A DNA stretch of 64,000 bases, taken from positions 355,890-419,889 of the forward strand of contig NZ_JAASAD010000003.1 in the NCBI RefSeq assembly GCF_012726175.1, in the 5' to 3' direction. Shown here piece after piece: positions 1 to 8,153 of this stretch (positions are counted from its first letter, which is position 1; every line of letters begins with the position of its first letter). The notes beneath the pieces were generated by a model. It did no database searches, had not been told where the DNA came from, and saw only the letters and a list, made by a program, of their open reading frames with translations. The stretch comes from Micromonospora sp. HNM0581 (lineage in GTDB: Bacteria; Actinomycetota; Actinomycetes; Mycobacteriales; Micromonosporaceae). The position numbers and the translations under genes were made by a program.

Positions 1-596
1 TCGACGACGGCAGCCGCGACGGCACCGGAGAAATCCTCGGTCGTGCCGACGACGCACGACTGCGGGTCATAACGCACCAGCGTAACGCGGGCAAAGGCGC
101 GGCCATTCGTACGGCGGTGGCCAACGCCGACGGCGAGTACATGGTGATTCTCGACGCCGACCTGGAGTACGACCCGCAGGACATCCCCAAGCTGCTGGCT
201 CCGGTGCTGGACGGCCGAGCGACAGTTGTCTACGGCAACCGCACCTTCGGCAGCCACAGTGCGTACAGCTTTTGGTACGTGATCGGTAACAAGGGTGTCA
301 CCATGGTCGCGAACGTGCTGTTCAACTCCTACATCGGTGACCTGGAGACCTGCTTCAAGCTGATGCCGGTGGCGCTCTACCGATCGTTGGACGTCCGTTC
401 CCGCGGGTTCGGTATGGAGGCCGAGGTGACCGGCAAGCTGCTGCGTCGTCGCATCCGGCCGTACGAGGTGCCGATCAGTTACCGGGCCCGAGGCCGTGAG
501 GAAGGCAAGAAGATCACCTGGCGGGACGGGGTCGAGGCACTCTGGATCCTCGGCCGCGAACGCACCCGACGCACCCCTGGCACCGCACCTCGTTGA
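1..596 (+). CDS. Glycosyltransferase family 2, C-terminal part (5' truncated by window)
   Basis: The reading frame is open from the window edge, so the true start lies upstream. The visible part begins with DDGSRDGT, the nucleotide-sugar loop of GT-A glycosyltransferases. It continues with a KGAAIR segment and the metal-binding DADLEYDP (a DXD-type motif). This resembles the polyprenyl-phosphate mannosyl/glucosyl transferases (DPM1/GtrB-like) that move sugars onto lipid carriers at the inner face of the membrane. No C-terminal membrane segments are seen, and the protein ends in an arginine-rich tail. The acceptor cannot be deduced. The family call is firm; the substrate is not. Confidence 0.85.
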   Translation, partial: DDGSRDGTGEILGRADDARLRVITHQRNAGKGAAIRTAVANADGEYMVILDADLEYDPQDIPKLLAPVLDGRATVVYGNRTFGSHSAYSFWYVIGNKGVTMVANVLFNSYIGDLETCFKLMPVALYRSLDVRSRGFGMEAEVTGKLLRRRIRPYEVPISYRARGREEGKKITWRDGVEALWILGRERTRRTPGTAPR

Positions 597-722
597 CTGT
601 CCGTCCGGCTGCCGCAGGTCACCCGCCTCCGGGTACGTACGGCACTGCTCTGCGAGCAGAGCCCGTACGTACGCCGAGTGCTGACCACACACCACGTCTC
701 GTAGCAAGCCCGGGAACCTCGT

Positions 723-783
723 CCCGGTGCCCGGTGCCCGGTGCCCGGTGCCCGGTGCCCGGTGCCCGGTGCCCGGTGCCCGG
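723..783. repeat. 7-base tandem repeat, CCCGGTG x8
   Basis: Eight perfect head-to-tail copies of CCCGGTG occupy 723-778, followed by a partial copy (CCCGG). It sits in the gap between the glycosyltransferase and the 3' end of the broken transketolase gene. Seven is not a multiple of three, so the number of copies would shift any frame that crossed it. No coding sequence is supported across it. Confidence 0.95.
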
Positions 784-813
784 GCACGTGCACCGTCCAG
801 GTGTCCCGCACGA

Positions 814-1553
814 TCACACACCGGCTTGGACGAGGGCGACGACTGCGTGCGGCCGGTGGCCGTGGTGCCCGGTCAACGCCGGGTGCAGGGCGTCCCGGTC
901 CCGCCCGTCGACCGTCGCGGCGGTCCACCCGTTGACGGCGAACCGCGTTGCCACTCCGCCCGGCCCGCCGTGGGTGACGGAGGAGTTGTCCACCACGATC
1001 GCGGTCAGGTTGCCCAGACCGACCGAGCCCGCGTACGCGATCGCCTCGTGGTTGGATCCCTCGTCCAGTTCGGCGTCGCCGAGCAGCACGTACACCCGGG
1101 GTCCGAGCAGACCCTGGGCGCGCAACCCCAGCGCAGTGCCGACACCCAGCCCCAGCCCGTGTCCGAGAGAACCCGAGCTGATCTCCACACCGGGGATCAG
1201 GGTACGGTCCGGGTGGTCGCCGAGCCGGCTTGCCGGTCCGCCCTGGTCGTCGAGCCAGTCGGCTGGGAGGAAGCCCTTCGCGGAGAGCAGCGCGTAGTGC
1301 CGGCGACAGCGTGCCTCTCGGAGAGCAGAAACCGATCGCGTTCGGGGTCGTCGACTGTCGCTGGACTGACCCGTAGTACCCGGTCGTAGAGCACCTGGAG
1401 CACGTCGAGGGTGGATAGGACGTTCGCACCGAACTGCCGGCCTGCGCGTCCGCGCTGCAGTAGTGGTGCGAGCGGAGCGCGCCCGTCGATTGGCGCGGCG
1501 GCCTCGGCGACCCGGGCCGTGGTGGCGATTGAGGTCATACGGATAACCTGCAT
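814..1553 (-). pseudogene. Transketolase N-terminal subunit, frameshifted
   Basis: Two minus-strand frames together read as one transketolase N-subunit (thiamine-diphosphate half of a split transketolase). The first frame (1553 down to about 1300) ends its homology at FLLSERHAVAG. The second resumes as YALLSAKGFLPADWLDD and carries EISSGSLGHGLGLGVG and GDAELDEGSNHEA, the ThDP/metal-binding GD...E...N stretch. A one-base loss near 1300, where a GYY or AYY triplet is expected, explains the switch. No C-terminal transketolase partner follows downstream. The gene diverges from soxR. It is probably inactive unless the shift is a sequencing error. Confidence 0.75.
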
Positions 1554-1554
1554 G

Positions 1555-1578
1555 TTGAAGCTAGGTTCACCTCAAGGT
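1555..1578. promoter_or_regulatory. Possible SoxR/MerR-type operator in divergent promoter
   Basis: Between the divergent transketolase remnant and soxR there is an imperfect dyad, TTGAAG...CTCAAGGT, with an inner AGGTTCACCT. MerR-family proteins such as SoxR bind dyads of the CCTCAA/TTGAGG type placed inside the promoter spacer. The half-sites here are imperfect, so this is a weak call based on position and partial match. Confidence 0.3.
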
Positions 1579-1583
1579 GCGTG

Positions 1584-2021
1584 ATGCAGGAAGCTCTGAC
1601 GATCGGCCAACTCTCCGCCCGCAGCGGGGTGGCACAGTCCGCCCTGCGCTACTACGAACGGCTGGGGCTCATCCGGGCCGAGCGGACCAGCGGCAACCAG
1701 CGCCGCTACCACCGCGGCGAGCTGCGCCGGGTGGCATTCGTCCGGATCGCTCAGCAGGTCGGCATCTCGCTTGAGGAGATCCGTGCCGCGCTCGACTCGT
1801 TGCCCGCCGCCCGCACCCCAACCGCAGAGGACTGGGCCAGGCTCTCCACCGCCTGGCGGGCCCGACTGGACGAGAAGATCCGGCTGATGAGCCGGCTCCG
1901 CGACGACCTGGACACCTGCATCGGCTGCGGCTGCCTGTCGCTGCGCCGCTGCACGCTCTACAACCCGGGGGACAATCTGGGCGGCGACGGCTCCGGAGCC
2001 CGCCTCGTGCTGCCCGACTAG
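1584..2021 (+). CDS. soxR: Redox-sensitive MerR-family regulator SoxR
   Basis: A 145-residue MerR-family activator. The N-terminal winged helix reads LTIGQLSARSGVAQSALRYYERLGL, and a dimerisation helix follows. The C-terminal cluster-binding loop CIGCGCLS has the CX2CXCX5C spacing (last Cys in LRRC) that holds the [2Fe-2S] cluster of SoxR. In actinobacteria SoxR senses redox-cycling metabolites rather than superoxide alone. An NADPH:quinone oxidoreductase, a typical SoxR-type target, lies convergently just downstream. I chose ATG 1584; a GTG at 1581 is equally possible. Confidence 0.92.
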   Translation: MQEALTIGQLSARSGVAQSALRYYERLGLIRAERTSGNQRRYHRGELRRVAFVRIAQQVGISLEEIRAALDSLPAARTPTAEDWARLSTAWRARLDEKIRLMSRLRDDLDTCIGCGCLSLRRCTLYNPGDNLGGDGSGARLVLPD

Positions 2022-2116
2022 CCAGGCGCCAACCGAGGCGCGGGCGCCGCCGAGGCAAAGAGGCCTGCGGCGTCGATGTCGGTTCCGCGGACCGTCAGCG
2101 GGCATGCCGCCCGGGC

Positions 2117-3094
2117 TCAGGCGACGGTGAGCAGCACCTTACCGACGTGTTCGTTCGCTTCGACGAGCCGATGCGCCCGCGCCGCATCGGTGATCGGCAG
2201 CCGCCGGTCGACCACTGGACGCACCCGACCCGCCTCGACCAGCGGCCAGACCTGCTCGCGTACCCCACTTACGATCGCGGCTTTCTGCGCCAACGGCCGG
2301 GACCGCAGCGCAGTGGCCGCGACCGTACCCCGCTTGGCCAACAGTGCAGCGAGGTCCAACTCACCCCGGCGACCTCCCTGCATGCCGATCACCACCAGCC
2401 GCCCGTCCGTGGCCAGGGCCGCCACGTTCCGACCCAGATAGGACGCGCCCATGATGTCCAGGACGACGTTCGCTCCCCGGCCGTCGGTGGCCCGACGGAC
2501 CTCCTCGACGAAGTCCTGCTCCCGGTAGTCGACGAGCAGGTCGGCGCCCAGATCGCGCAACCGTTCGTGCTTGGTGGCCCGGGCGGTAGCGACCACCGTC
2601 GCGCCGAGCGCCGCACCGAGCTGGACCGCGAACGTGCCGATACCGCTGCCACCACCGTGCACCAGGAGCGTCTCTCCCGCCGTCAGACGGGCCACCTGCA
2701 CCACGTTCGACCACACCGTGGCCGCCACCTCAGGCAACGCTGCGGCGTCGACCAGGTCGACGCCGGACGGAACCGGCAGTAGCTGCCCGGCGGGCACAGC
2801 CACCCGTTCGGCGTATCCGCCGCCGGCCAGCAGCGCGCAGACCTGGTCACCCACCCGGACGCCGACCACGCCCGACCCGATCGCGCTCACCACCCCGGAA
2901 CATTCCAGCCCCGGATAGGCGGACACACCCGGCGGGGGCGGATAGAGTCCCTGTCGCTGTAACAGGTCGGCCCGGTTCACCGCGGTGGCCCGGACGTCCA
3001 CGACCACCTCACCCGGCTCCGGCTGCGGGTCCGGCACCTCACTCCAGGTCAGTACGTCAGGTCCGCCAGGCTCCGTGATGGTGATCGCTCGCAT
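2117..3094 (-). CDS. Zinc-independent NAD(P)H:quinone oxidoreductase (PIG3/QOR family)
   Basis: A 325-residue medium-chain dehydrogenase/reductase. The N-terminal GroES-like half starts MRAITITEPGGPDVL and includes NRADLLQRQGLYPPPPG, characteristic of the PIG3/TP53I3 quinone reductases. The Rossmann half carries the NADPH loop VHGGGSGIGTFAVQL. Zinc-binding cysteines of true alcohol dehydrogenases are absent. It likely reduces quinones by one or two electrons in the cytosol. Its closeness to soxR suggests a role against redox-active compounds (inference). It has its own ATG start and converges on soxR. Confidence 0.88.
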   Translation of the reverse strand: MRAITITEPGGPDVLTWSEVPDPQPEPGEVVVDVRATAVNRADLLQRQGLYPPPPGVSAYPGLECSGVVSAIGSGVVGVRVGDQVCALLAGGGYAERVAVPAGQLLPVPSGVDLVDAAALPEVAATVWSNVVQVARLTAGETLLVHGGGSGIGTFAVQLGAALGATVVATARATKHERLRDLGADLLVDYREQDFVEEVRRATDGRGANVVLDIMGASYLGRNVAALATDGRLVVIGMQGGRRGELDLAALLAKRGTVAATALRSRPLAQKAAIVSGVREQVWPLVEAGRVRPVVDRRLPITDAARAHRLVEANEHVGKVLLTVA

Positions 3095-3243
3095 GGCCCA
3101 GTCATACCCGATCCCGGGTCGGCTCCACCCCGGTGCCCCGGACCGCCCCCGACTTCAGGTGAACCGGTGTACCGGGTAGCTCCAGCGTTCATCGATGTAC
3201 GCGGCGTGGCAGACTAAGGCACGGTCGCGCACCGCGTGGTCCG

Positions 3244-3330
3244 GGAGGGTTCGCCTAGTGGCCGATGGCGCTGGTCTTGAAAACCGGTAAGGCAGCGATG
3301 TCTTCGTGGGTTCGAATCCCACACCCTCCG
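3244..3330 (+). tRNA. tRNA-Ser (TGA)
   Basis: The acceptor stem GGAGGGT (3244-3250) pairs with ACCCTCC (3323-3329), with discriminator G3330. The anticodon loop CTTGAAA places TGA at 3278-3280. A long variable arm follows and the T loop reads GGGTTCGAATCCC. CCA is not encoded. It reads UCA and other UCN codons. Confidence 0.96.
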
Positions 3331-3352
3331 CCGTCGAGTAGATCTCCTGCGA

Positions 3353-3392
3353 TACGGATCAGCCCCGGTTGCTGTGCCGGGGCTGATCCGTA
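3353..3392 (+). terminator. Strong hairpin after tRNA-Ser(TGA)
   Basis: A perfect 16-base stem (TACGGATCAGCCCCGG pairing with its complement at 3377-3392) with an 8-base loop follows the tRNA. There is no U-tract, which is common in high-GC actinobacteria. Confidence 0.7.
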
Positions 3393-3565
3393 CTGAGAGC
3401 GGTCCGGAGCGGTGCCGCCGGCAGCAGTTCGAGGGTGGCGCGGGCTTACTGTAGCGGTAGGCGTCGTTCGCTGGTCCCACGGCGGGGCGGAGCGCCACCC
3501 CCAGAGTCCTGTCCAGGCGAGCGCCACGAGCAGCTTTCGGCAACGCGGGTGGCCCCGTTCGTTGC

Positions 3566-3724
3566 TCAGGTGCTCTGCGGGGGGTGTTTCCGCTTCTCAT
3601 CGTGGATCTTCTCGTCGGCGAGCCGGTCCAGTGCGCGGCGGCGTTCGTCGCGCAGGGCCGCGTCGTCACGTCGACGCAGCGCATCGACGATGGCGGTGAT
3701 GAAGTCGTGCCAACGTCCGGCCAA
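3566..3724 (-). CDS. Small hypothetical protein, 52 residues
   Basis: A short minus-strand frame starts at TTG 3724, preceded by the ribosome-binding sequence GAAGGAG. It encodes a highly charged, probably helical peptide (GRWHDFITAIVDALRRRDDA, then DERRRALDRLADEKIHDEK). There is no signal or membrane segment. I do not recognise it. The good ribosome-binding site and the amphipathic charged pattern favour a real small protein. Opposite-strand frames here look like shadows. Confidence 0.45.
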   Translation of the reverse strand: MAGRWHDFITAIVDALRRRDDAALRDERRRALDRLADEKIHDEKRKHPPQST

Positions 3725-3873
3725 GAGACTCCTTCGCTAGTTGTCGCAGGGTGACAACCGCTGTGAGGTGCTCTCGGTTACGGCGGACCTGGTGCCGGTT
3801 TTGTCGAATGTCGGCGCGTCACAGGGTATGAAAGGGGCGCAGAACACTACTTTTCCCGGAAGGACCTGTGCCG

Positions 3874-4407
3874 ATGACTTTGGAACGTCCCATCGCCCCC
3901 GACCCGTACGAGCTGTTGCCGACGGTCGCCTCGTTTACGCTGACGAGTGACGATGTCAAGAACGGTGAGCCGATGGACGCGGCTCACGCGCACGGTAGTG
4001 CCGGCGGCGACAATGTCTCCCCGCATCTGGCCTGGTCGGGTTTTCCGGCCGAGACCAGAGGGTTCGTGGTGACCTGTTTCGATCCGGACGCACCGACCGG
4101 CAGTGGCTTCTGGCACTGGGCGCTCGTCAACCTGCCAGCCGCAGTCACCGAGCTGCCGCGTGGGGTGACCGACGACGACCTGAAGGGCGCGTTCAGCGTG
4201 CGCAACGATTACGGCGAGCACGGTTTCGGTGGTGCGGCACCGCCGCCCGGTGATCGTCCGCACCGGTACGTCTTCGCGGTGCACGCCATCGACGTCGAGC
4301 GGCTCGACGTGACCCCGGATGCGACTCCCGCCTACGTCGGGTTCAATCTCGCTTTCCACACGCTGGCCCGCGCCACCACCCGCCCCACTTACCACATAGC
4401 CGGCTGA
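3874..4407 (+). CDS. YbhB/YbcL family (PEBP / Raf kinase inhibitor-like) protein
   Basis: A 177-residue phosphatidylethanolamine-binding-type protein. It contains [31 protein letters not shown] with the conserved DPDAP and SPxLxW signatures, [10 protein letters not shown], the GxxGYGGPxPP-equivalent loop ([12 protein letters not shown]), and [12 protein letters not shown]. Bacterial members bind small anionic ligands and their role is unclear. ATG 3874 sits about 9 bases after GGAAGGA; a GTG at 3868 is too close to it. No partner genes are evident. Confidence 0.92.
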   Translation: MTLERPIAPDPYELLPTVASFTLTSDDVKNGEPMDAAHAHGSAGGDNVSPHLAWSGFPAETRGFVVTCFDPDAPTGSGFWHWALVNLPAAVTELPRGVTDDDLKGAFSVRNDYGEHGFGGAAPPPGDRPHRYVFAVHAIDVERLDVTPDATPAYVGFNLAFHTLARATTRPTYHIAG

Positions 4408-4423
4408 ACCACCCGCAATCTCA

Positions 4424-4484
4424 GTTGATCATGAGGTTGGCGGCGGACCCGATCTCGGGAAGTGCCGCTAACCTCATGATCAAC
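4424..4484. repeat. Large palindromic repeat (REP-like), also convergent terminator
   Basis: The two ends, GTTGATCATGAGGTT and AACCTCATGATCAAC, are exact inverted copies, followed inward by GGCGGC/GCCGC. The element lies between two convergent genes. Its size and sequence look like a chromosomal palindromic interspersed element, and it would also terminate transcription in both directions. Confidence 0.85.
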
Positions 4485-4493
4485 GCGGTGGGG

Positions 4494-5207
4494 TCATTCG
4501 GTGGAGGTGCGGGCCACGGCGAAGACGGACTGGCCGAAGGGTGGGAGGACGAGCTGCTCGGCGGCCTTGGTGGCGGGGAGAACCAGGGTGTCGTAGACCT
4601 TCACCATCGGGCCCTCCTTCGGCATGAGGCGGAACACCTTGGTGGCCATGAAGTAACCGATCAGGCCGAGCGCGTTCGCGTAGTGGATCTTCTCCACCCG
4701 CAGGCCCGCCTCGGTCATGGCGGCGGCCAGGGTCCTCTTCGTGTATCGCCGGACGTGGCCGGTGGCGATGTCCGCCGGGCTCATCGCGAACTGGAACGCC
4801 GGCACGATGATGACCACCGCGCCGCCGGGCCTGACCAGTTGACCCATGCTGCGCAGCGCTTCGACATGGTCCTCGATGTGCTCCAGGACGTTGTAGGAGA
4901 CCGCGGCGCTGTAGTCACCCCGTTCGGAGTTGGGCAGCAGCATCTGGCGGACCTCGATGGAGGGCCGGTCGGCGAGGCGCTCCTTGAGTGCGACCAGGCG
5001 ATCCGGATCAGCCTCGGTGGCGGTGAACCGCGGGAAGTGTTCGCTCCACGCCAGGGCGTAGTCGCCCAGGCCGCTACCGACCTCGATCGGGTTGTCACCC
5101 AGGTAGGGCACAGCCAGCTCGACGAACCAGCGCCGGTGGTTGACCGCCGTAGCGAGGCCCTCCAGGACCTCGGACTGCACGCGCTGATCCCCAGTAATTT
5201 CTGCCAT
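4494..5207 (-). CDS. Class I SAM-dependent methyltransferase
   Basis: A 237-residue methyltransferase of the UbiE/Methyltransf_11-23 type. Motif I reads NPIEVGSGLGDYALA, an acidic residue follows at the end of strand 2 (FTATEAD), and the post-motif VSYNVLEHIEDHVEALRSM is typical of small-molecule or lipid-linked methyltransferases. The C-terminal region is hydrophobic (NALGLIGYFMATKVF), suggesting membrane contact. Start ATG 5207 follows GAGGAAA; an upstream in-frame ATG at 5222 lies inside that site. The substrate is unknown. Confidence 0.85.
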   Translation of the reverse strand: MAEITGDQRVQSEVLEGLATAVNHRRWFVELAVPYLGDNPIEVGSGLGDYALAWSEHFPRFTATEADPDRLVALKERLADRPSIEVRQMLLPNSERGDYSAAVSYNVLEHIEDHVEALRSMGQLVRPGGAVVIIVPAFQFAMSPADIATGHVRRYTKRTLAAAMTEAGLRVEKIHYANALGLIGYFMATKVFRLMPKEGPMVKVYDTLVLPATKAAEQLVLPPFGQSVFAVARTSTE

Positions 5208-5447
5208 GCGTCGTTTCCTCACGATGCGACTCGACCCGCGCCGGGACCGACTGAGTGAACCATCCGCCCGGACGGCGGGGACATCGGGACCCGCGATGGC
5301 CGATTAACGGTAGGGGGTTGGCTGCACGATCGGTGGTGGCCAGCGAACCCGGCCGATACTACGCCAGCACCCGGCACACCGCACGACGCCCACACAGCCC
5401 GACTACGCTGTGAATACAGTCCCTGACGGGCTGATCGGCGGGCCGGT

Positions 5448-6284
5448 TCAGCTGCGGATGCAGCAGCCCTGGCAGACCTTCGGCTGGGGCAGGGTGAAGG
5501 CGAGACAACAGGTGCGGCGCTGCACGATCGGCTCCCCGTTCGGCCCGGGCACCAGCTCCACCAGATCGGCCAGGCCGAGCGTGTCGAGCAGCGTGTGGAT
5601 CGCCTCGACCGCGGAGCCTGGCAGGTTGTCGGCGGCACGCAACAGCCCGTGGGCGATACCGGAGGCCGCCGAGCCGAGGAGCGTACGGGCACCGATGCGG
5701 ACCTCGCGCTGGATCGCGGCGACCACCGGCGACAGGTGTCCGTCCAGCAGGGTGGCGCGCAGTGCGGTGAGCAGTTCCCGCTCGTCGGCCACCACTCGGA
5801 CCTGAGGCAGCCCGGCGAGCGCCAGCGGATCGTTTGGCAGCACCGCGATCGGAATCGACTCGCGTAGTCCCACGGTAACCAGGGTGCGCCGGTCGGTGAA
5901 GTGGATCAGTGTCTCGGTGTGGTCGAGCAGCGGCACCCGTCGGGCGGCAGCCCAGCCGAGAACCACCGGCAGCATCGCCCAGTAGCTGTACGCCTTCCAG
6001 GCGAGGGCGGCGGAGGCGTGCGCGGAACCACCCCAGAGGCGGCCGGCCGAAGAGAGCAACTCAGACAGCCCGGCACCGGTCAACGACGTCGCCGGGGACC
6101 AACCGGTCTCGTCGACGACCAGGATGCCCGGGGCGAGCCCGGGGAGGACGTCGGTGCCGAACATGGCACGAAGTGTCGCGGTGACCGGAGCCAAGGGTGT
6201 GGTGGCGGGGTCCTGAACGGGCAGCACCGCTGTCACCTGCTCCACCCCCGCGTCACCTGTCCGTCCCGATCCTGAAGTGTCCAT
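5448..6284 (-). CDS. FhuF-like ferric-siderophore reductase, [2Fe-2S]
   Basis: A 278-residue protein ending in the FhuF cluster motif: CC, ten residues (LAFTLPQPKV), CQGC. This C-C-X10-C-X2-C arrangement binds the [2Fe-2S] centre used to reduce ferric siderophores in the cytoplasm. The N-terminal part (about residues 30-200) is the usual variable FhuF substrate half. Its promoter carries a near-consensus iron box, so it should be derepressed under iron starvation. No siderophore synthesis or uptake genes adjoin it. Confidence 0.88.
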   Translation of the reverse strand: MDTSGSGRTGDAGVEQVTAVLPVQDPATTPLAPVTATLRAMFGTDVLPGLAPGILVVDETGWSPATSLTGAGLSELLSSAGRLWGGSAHASAALAWKAYSYWAMLPVVLGWAAARRVPLLDHTETLIHFTDRRTLVTVGLRESIPIAVLPNDPLALAGLPQVRVVADERELLTALRATLLDGHLSPVVAAIQREVRIGARTLLGSAASGIAHGLLRAADNLPGSAVEAIHTLLDTLGLADLVELVPGPNGEPIVQRRTCCLAFTLPQPKVCQGCCIRS

Positions 6285-6292
6285 GGCCGCAC

Positions 6293-6311
6293 TAAGGCTA
6301 GCCTAACCACA
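6293..6311 (-). promoter_or_regulatory. IdeR/DmdR iron box upstream of fhuF-like gene
   Basis: Read toward the FhuF gene, the 19-mer is TGTGGTTAGGCTAGCCTTA. It matches the actinobacterial IdeR/DmdR1 consensus TTAGGTTAGGCTAACCTAA at about 15 of 19 positions, including the core GGTTAGGCTA. It lies 9-27 bases ahead of the start codon, where bound repressor would block transcription. Confidence 0.8.
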
Positions 6312-6523
6312 CTGTCGGGCGCAGGGAAACCCGAGGATGGGTGGAAGCAAGCGAATCGGTCGCTTGTGAGGGTGAAAACTACACACGGTGTCGTTATGGG
6401 GACTCGGGGCAGAGTATCGACAAGAGTCGTCCTTCAGTCAAGATACTTGTCCACTAACTGCCAGATCGGTGTGCGAACGGCCACCCAACGTGAAACTTGG
6501 TACTCCCGGCCACGAGGAAGCTG

Positions 6524-8038
6524 ATGACGACCTCACCGCTCGATCGGGCTGCCGACTCCTTCGCCGCCGAACTCGCCCGGCACCGTACGGAGCGGGGGCT
6601 GACCAAGAAACAACTGGCCACCAAGATGGGATTCGACCCCTCGTACGTCAGTCACGTCGAGGGCCGCCGGCACCGACCGACCGAGGACTTCGCCCGCCGG
6701 GCCGAAGCCGTCCTGGAAGCCAGCGGTGCGATCTGGCAGCGCTTCAAGGAGTACGACGACCTTCGCCACGCCCGCAGTGAACGCAACCACCGGGAAAGCA
6801 TCCTGCCCGGCCAGTGGATGCCACCCGGCACCGGTCTGATCGTCGAACGCGAAACCGCAGTCCTCACCCACACCGAAGACGCCTACCGTTGCGTCATCCG
6901 CCGTGAGCTGTACAACGCAGGTGTCGAACCCGTCACCCGCTACCTCATCCGCATCGCAGTGGACCGCTACCCCAGCGACCCGGGCCGCTCCAACCGCCAC
7001 CACCGGGAACACCCACTCAGCTTCGCCGAGCTGCAACTGGCCGCGAGCCGTGAGGAGTTCGGTGAGCGCGAGAGCATGCACTGGCGAGCCAAACACGACC
7101 GGGACGCATTCAAGGAGGTCTGGCTGCTCTTCGAGAACGGCGAACGGCGATTCCCGCTCTATCCCGGACACCGCGCCACCATCGAGTACGCCTACACCGT
7201 CGGGCAGGACAAATGGGGGCCGTGGTTCCAGCGTGCGGTACGCGTACCGACCCGGCACCTCGCCGTCCGCCTGGACCTGCCGGTGACACTGGACCCGCAG
7301 GTCTGGGGCGCGGAGACCTCTCTCTCAGCGGAGGAAGGCCCGCTGCGGACGGCAGTGAACCGACGCGACGTAGGCGACCGGGCGATCTTCGACTGGGCGA
7401 CCGACGACCCGCCACTCAATGCCCGGTACCGGCTGCAGTGGCGGTTCCGCGCCCGATCGGAGCCCGAGGCGGAAGGCGGCCGCGTCCGGCCGTCAGACCG
7501 GATGCGCGGACTCGGCATCGTGCAGCGCGGTGCTGACCTGCTGCGTCAGCCGGCCCGACCCTTCGACCTGCCACGAGAGGAAACAGCCGCCCGGGAGACC
7601 GTCGACCGGCTGGTCACCGCGCTGGCCCGACTGGACGAACTGCATCCCTTCACCAAGGGTGTCGGGATCGCCGCACCTCAACTGGACATCGACCGAGCCG
7701 CTGCGGTGGTCCGCCCGCCGGACCGCACCGCCGAGCCAGTCGTACTGCTCAACCCCCGGGTGGTCGACGCGGCACCACACACCGACGAACAGTACGAGGG
7801 GTGCCTCTCCTTCTTCGACCATCGCGGGTTGGTGCCGCGGCCGCTGCGGCTCGATGTCGAACATGAGCGGTTCGAAGGCGGTCGGCTCATCACGTCCTTC
7901 GAGTTCGGCATGGCTCGCTTGGTCGCACACGAAATCGACCACCTCGAAGGTCGGCTCTACGTCGACCGGATGGCGCCGGGGGTGCCATTGGTGCCGATCG
8001 AGGAGTACCGCGAATCCGGCCACCCCTGGCGCTACTGA
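6524..8038 (+). CDS. XRE-type HTH regulator fused to a peptide deformylase domain
   Basis: A 504-residue two-part protein. Residues about 10-70 form an XRE/Cro helix-turn-helix (LTKKQLATKMGFDPSYVSHVEG). A middle region of about 250 residues has no motif I recognise, except its likeness to actinobacterial HTH proteins with a beta-rich sensor. The C-terminal 170 residues carry all three deformylase signatures: GVGIAAPQ (about 379), EGCLSF (about 425, metal Cys) and HEIDHLEG (about 468, two metal His and catalytic Glu). It could remove formyl groups, or sense formylated peptides and control transcription (inference). Start ATG 6524 follows GAGGAAG. Confidence 0.85.
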   Translation: MTTSPLDRAADSFAAELARHRTERGLTKKQLATKMGFDPSYVSHVEGRRHRPTEDFARRAEAVLEASGAIWQRFKEYDDLRHARSERNHRESILPGQWMPPGTGLIVERETAVLTHTEDAYRCVIRRELYNAGVEPVTRYLIRIAVDRYPSDPGRSNRHHREHPLSFAELQLAASREEFGERESMHWRAKHDRDAFKEVWLLFENGERRFPLYPGHRATIEYAYTVGQDKWGPWFQRAVRVPTRHLAVRLDLPVTLDPQVWGAETSLSAEEGPLRTAVNRRDVGDRAIFDWATDDPPLNARYRLQWRFRARSEPEAEGGRVRPSDRMRGLGIVQRGADLLRQPARPFDLPREETAARETVDRLVTALARLDELHPFTKGVGIAAPQLDIDRAAAVVRPPDRTAEPVVLLNPRVVDAAPHTDEQYEGCLSFFDHRGLVPRPLRLDVEHERFEGGRLITSFEFGMARLVAHEIDHLEGRLYVDRMAPGVPLVPIEEYRESGHPWRY

Positions 8039-8098
8039 GCCCTCTACACGCGCTGACCGACGCGGGACGTGGTGCTCGGCCGCCCGATCGGGGGACCG

Positions 8099-8132
8099 GG
8101 GTGCGTGCCCCAGGGGGCAGGGGCACGCACCC
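8099..8132. terminator. Bidirectional hairpin between convergent genes
   Basis: GGGTGCGTGCCCC pairs with GGGGCACGCACCC around an 8-base loop, located between the HTH-deformylase and globin-reductase genes, which converge here. Confidence 0.75.
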
Positions 8133-8153
8133 CGGCTCGGGGGGAGTAAAGCT

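Noticed and set aside
723..783. A CRISPR-like repeat.
   Set aside because: The 7-base units are contiguous with no spacers; no cas genes occur in the window.
1555..1578. An iron box in the transketolase/soxR promoter (AGGTTCACCT resembles part of one).
   Set aside because: Only the inner ten bases match; the flanks fit a MerR-type dyad better.
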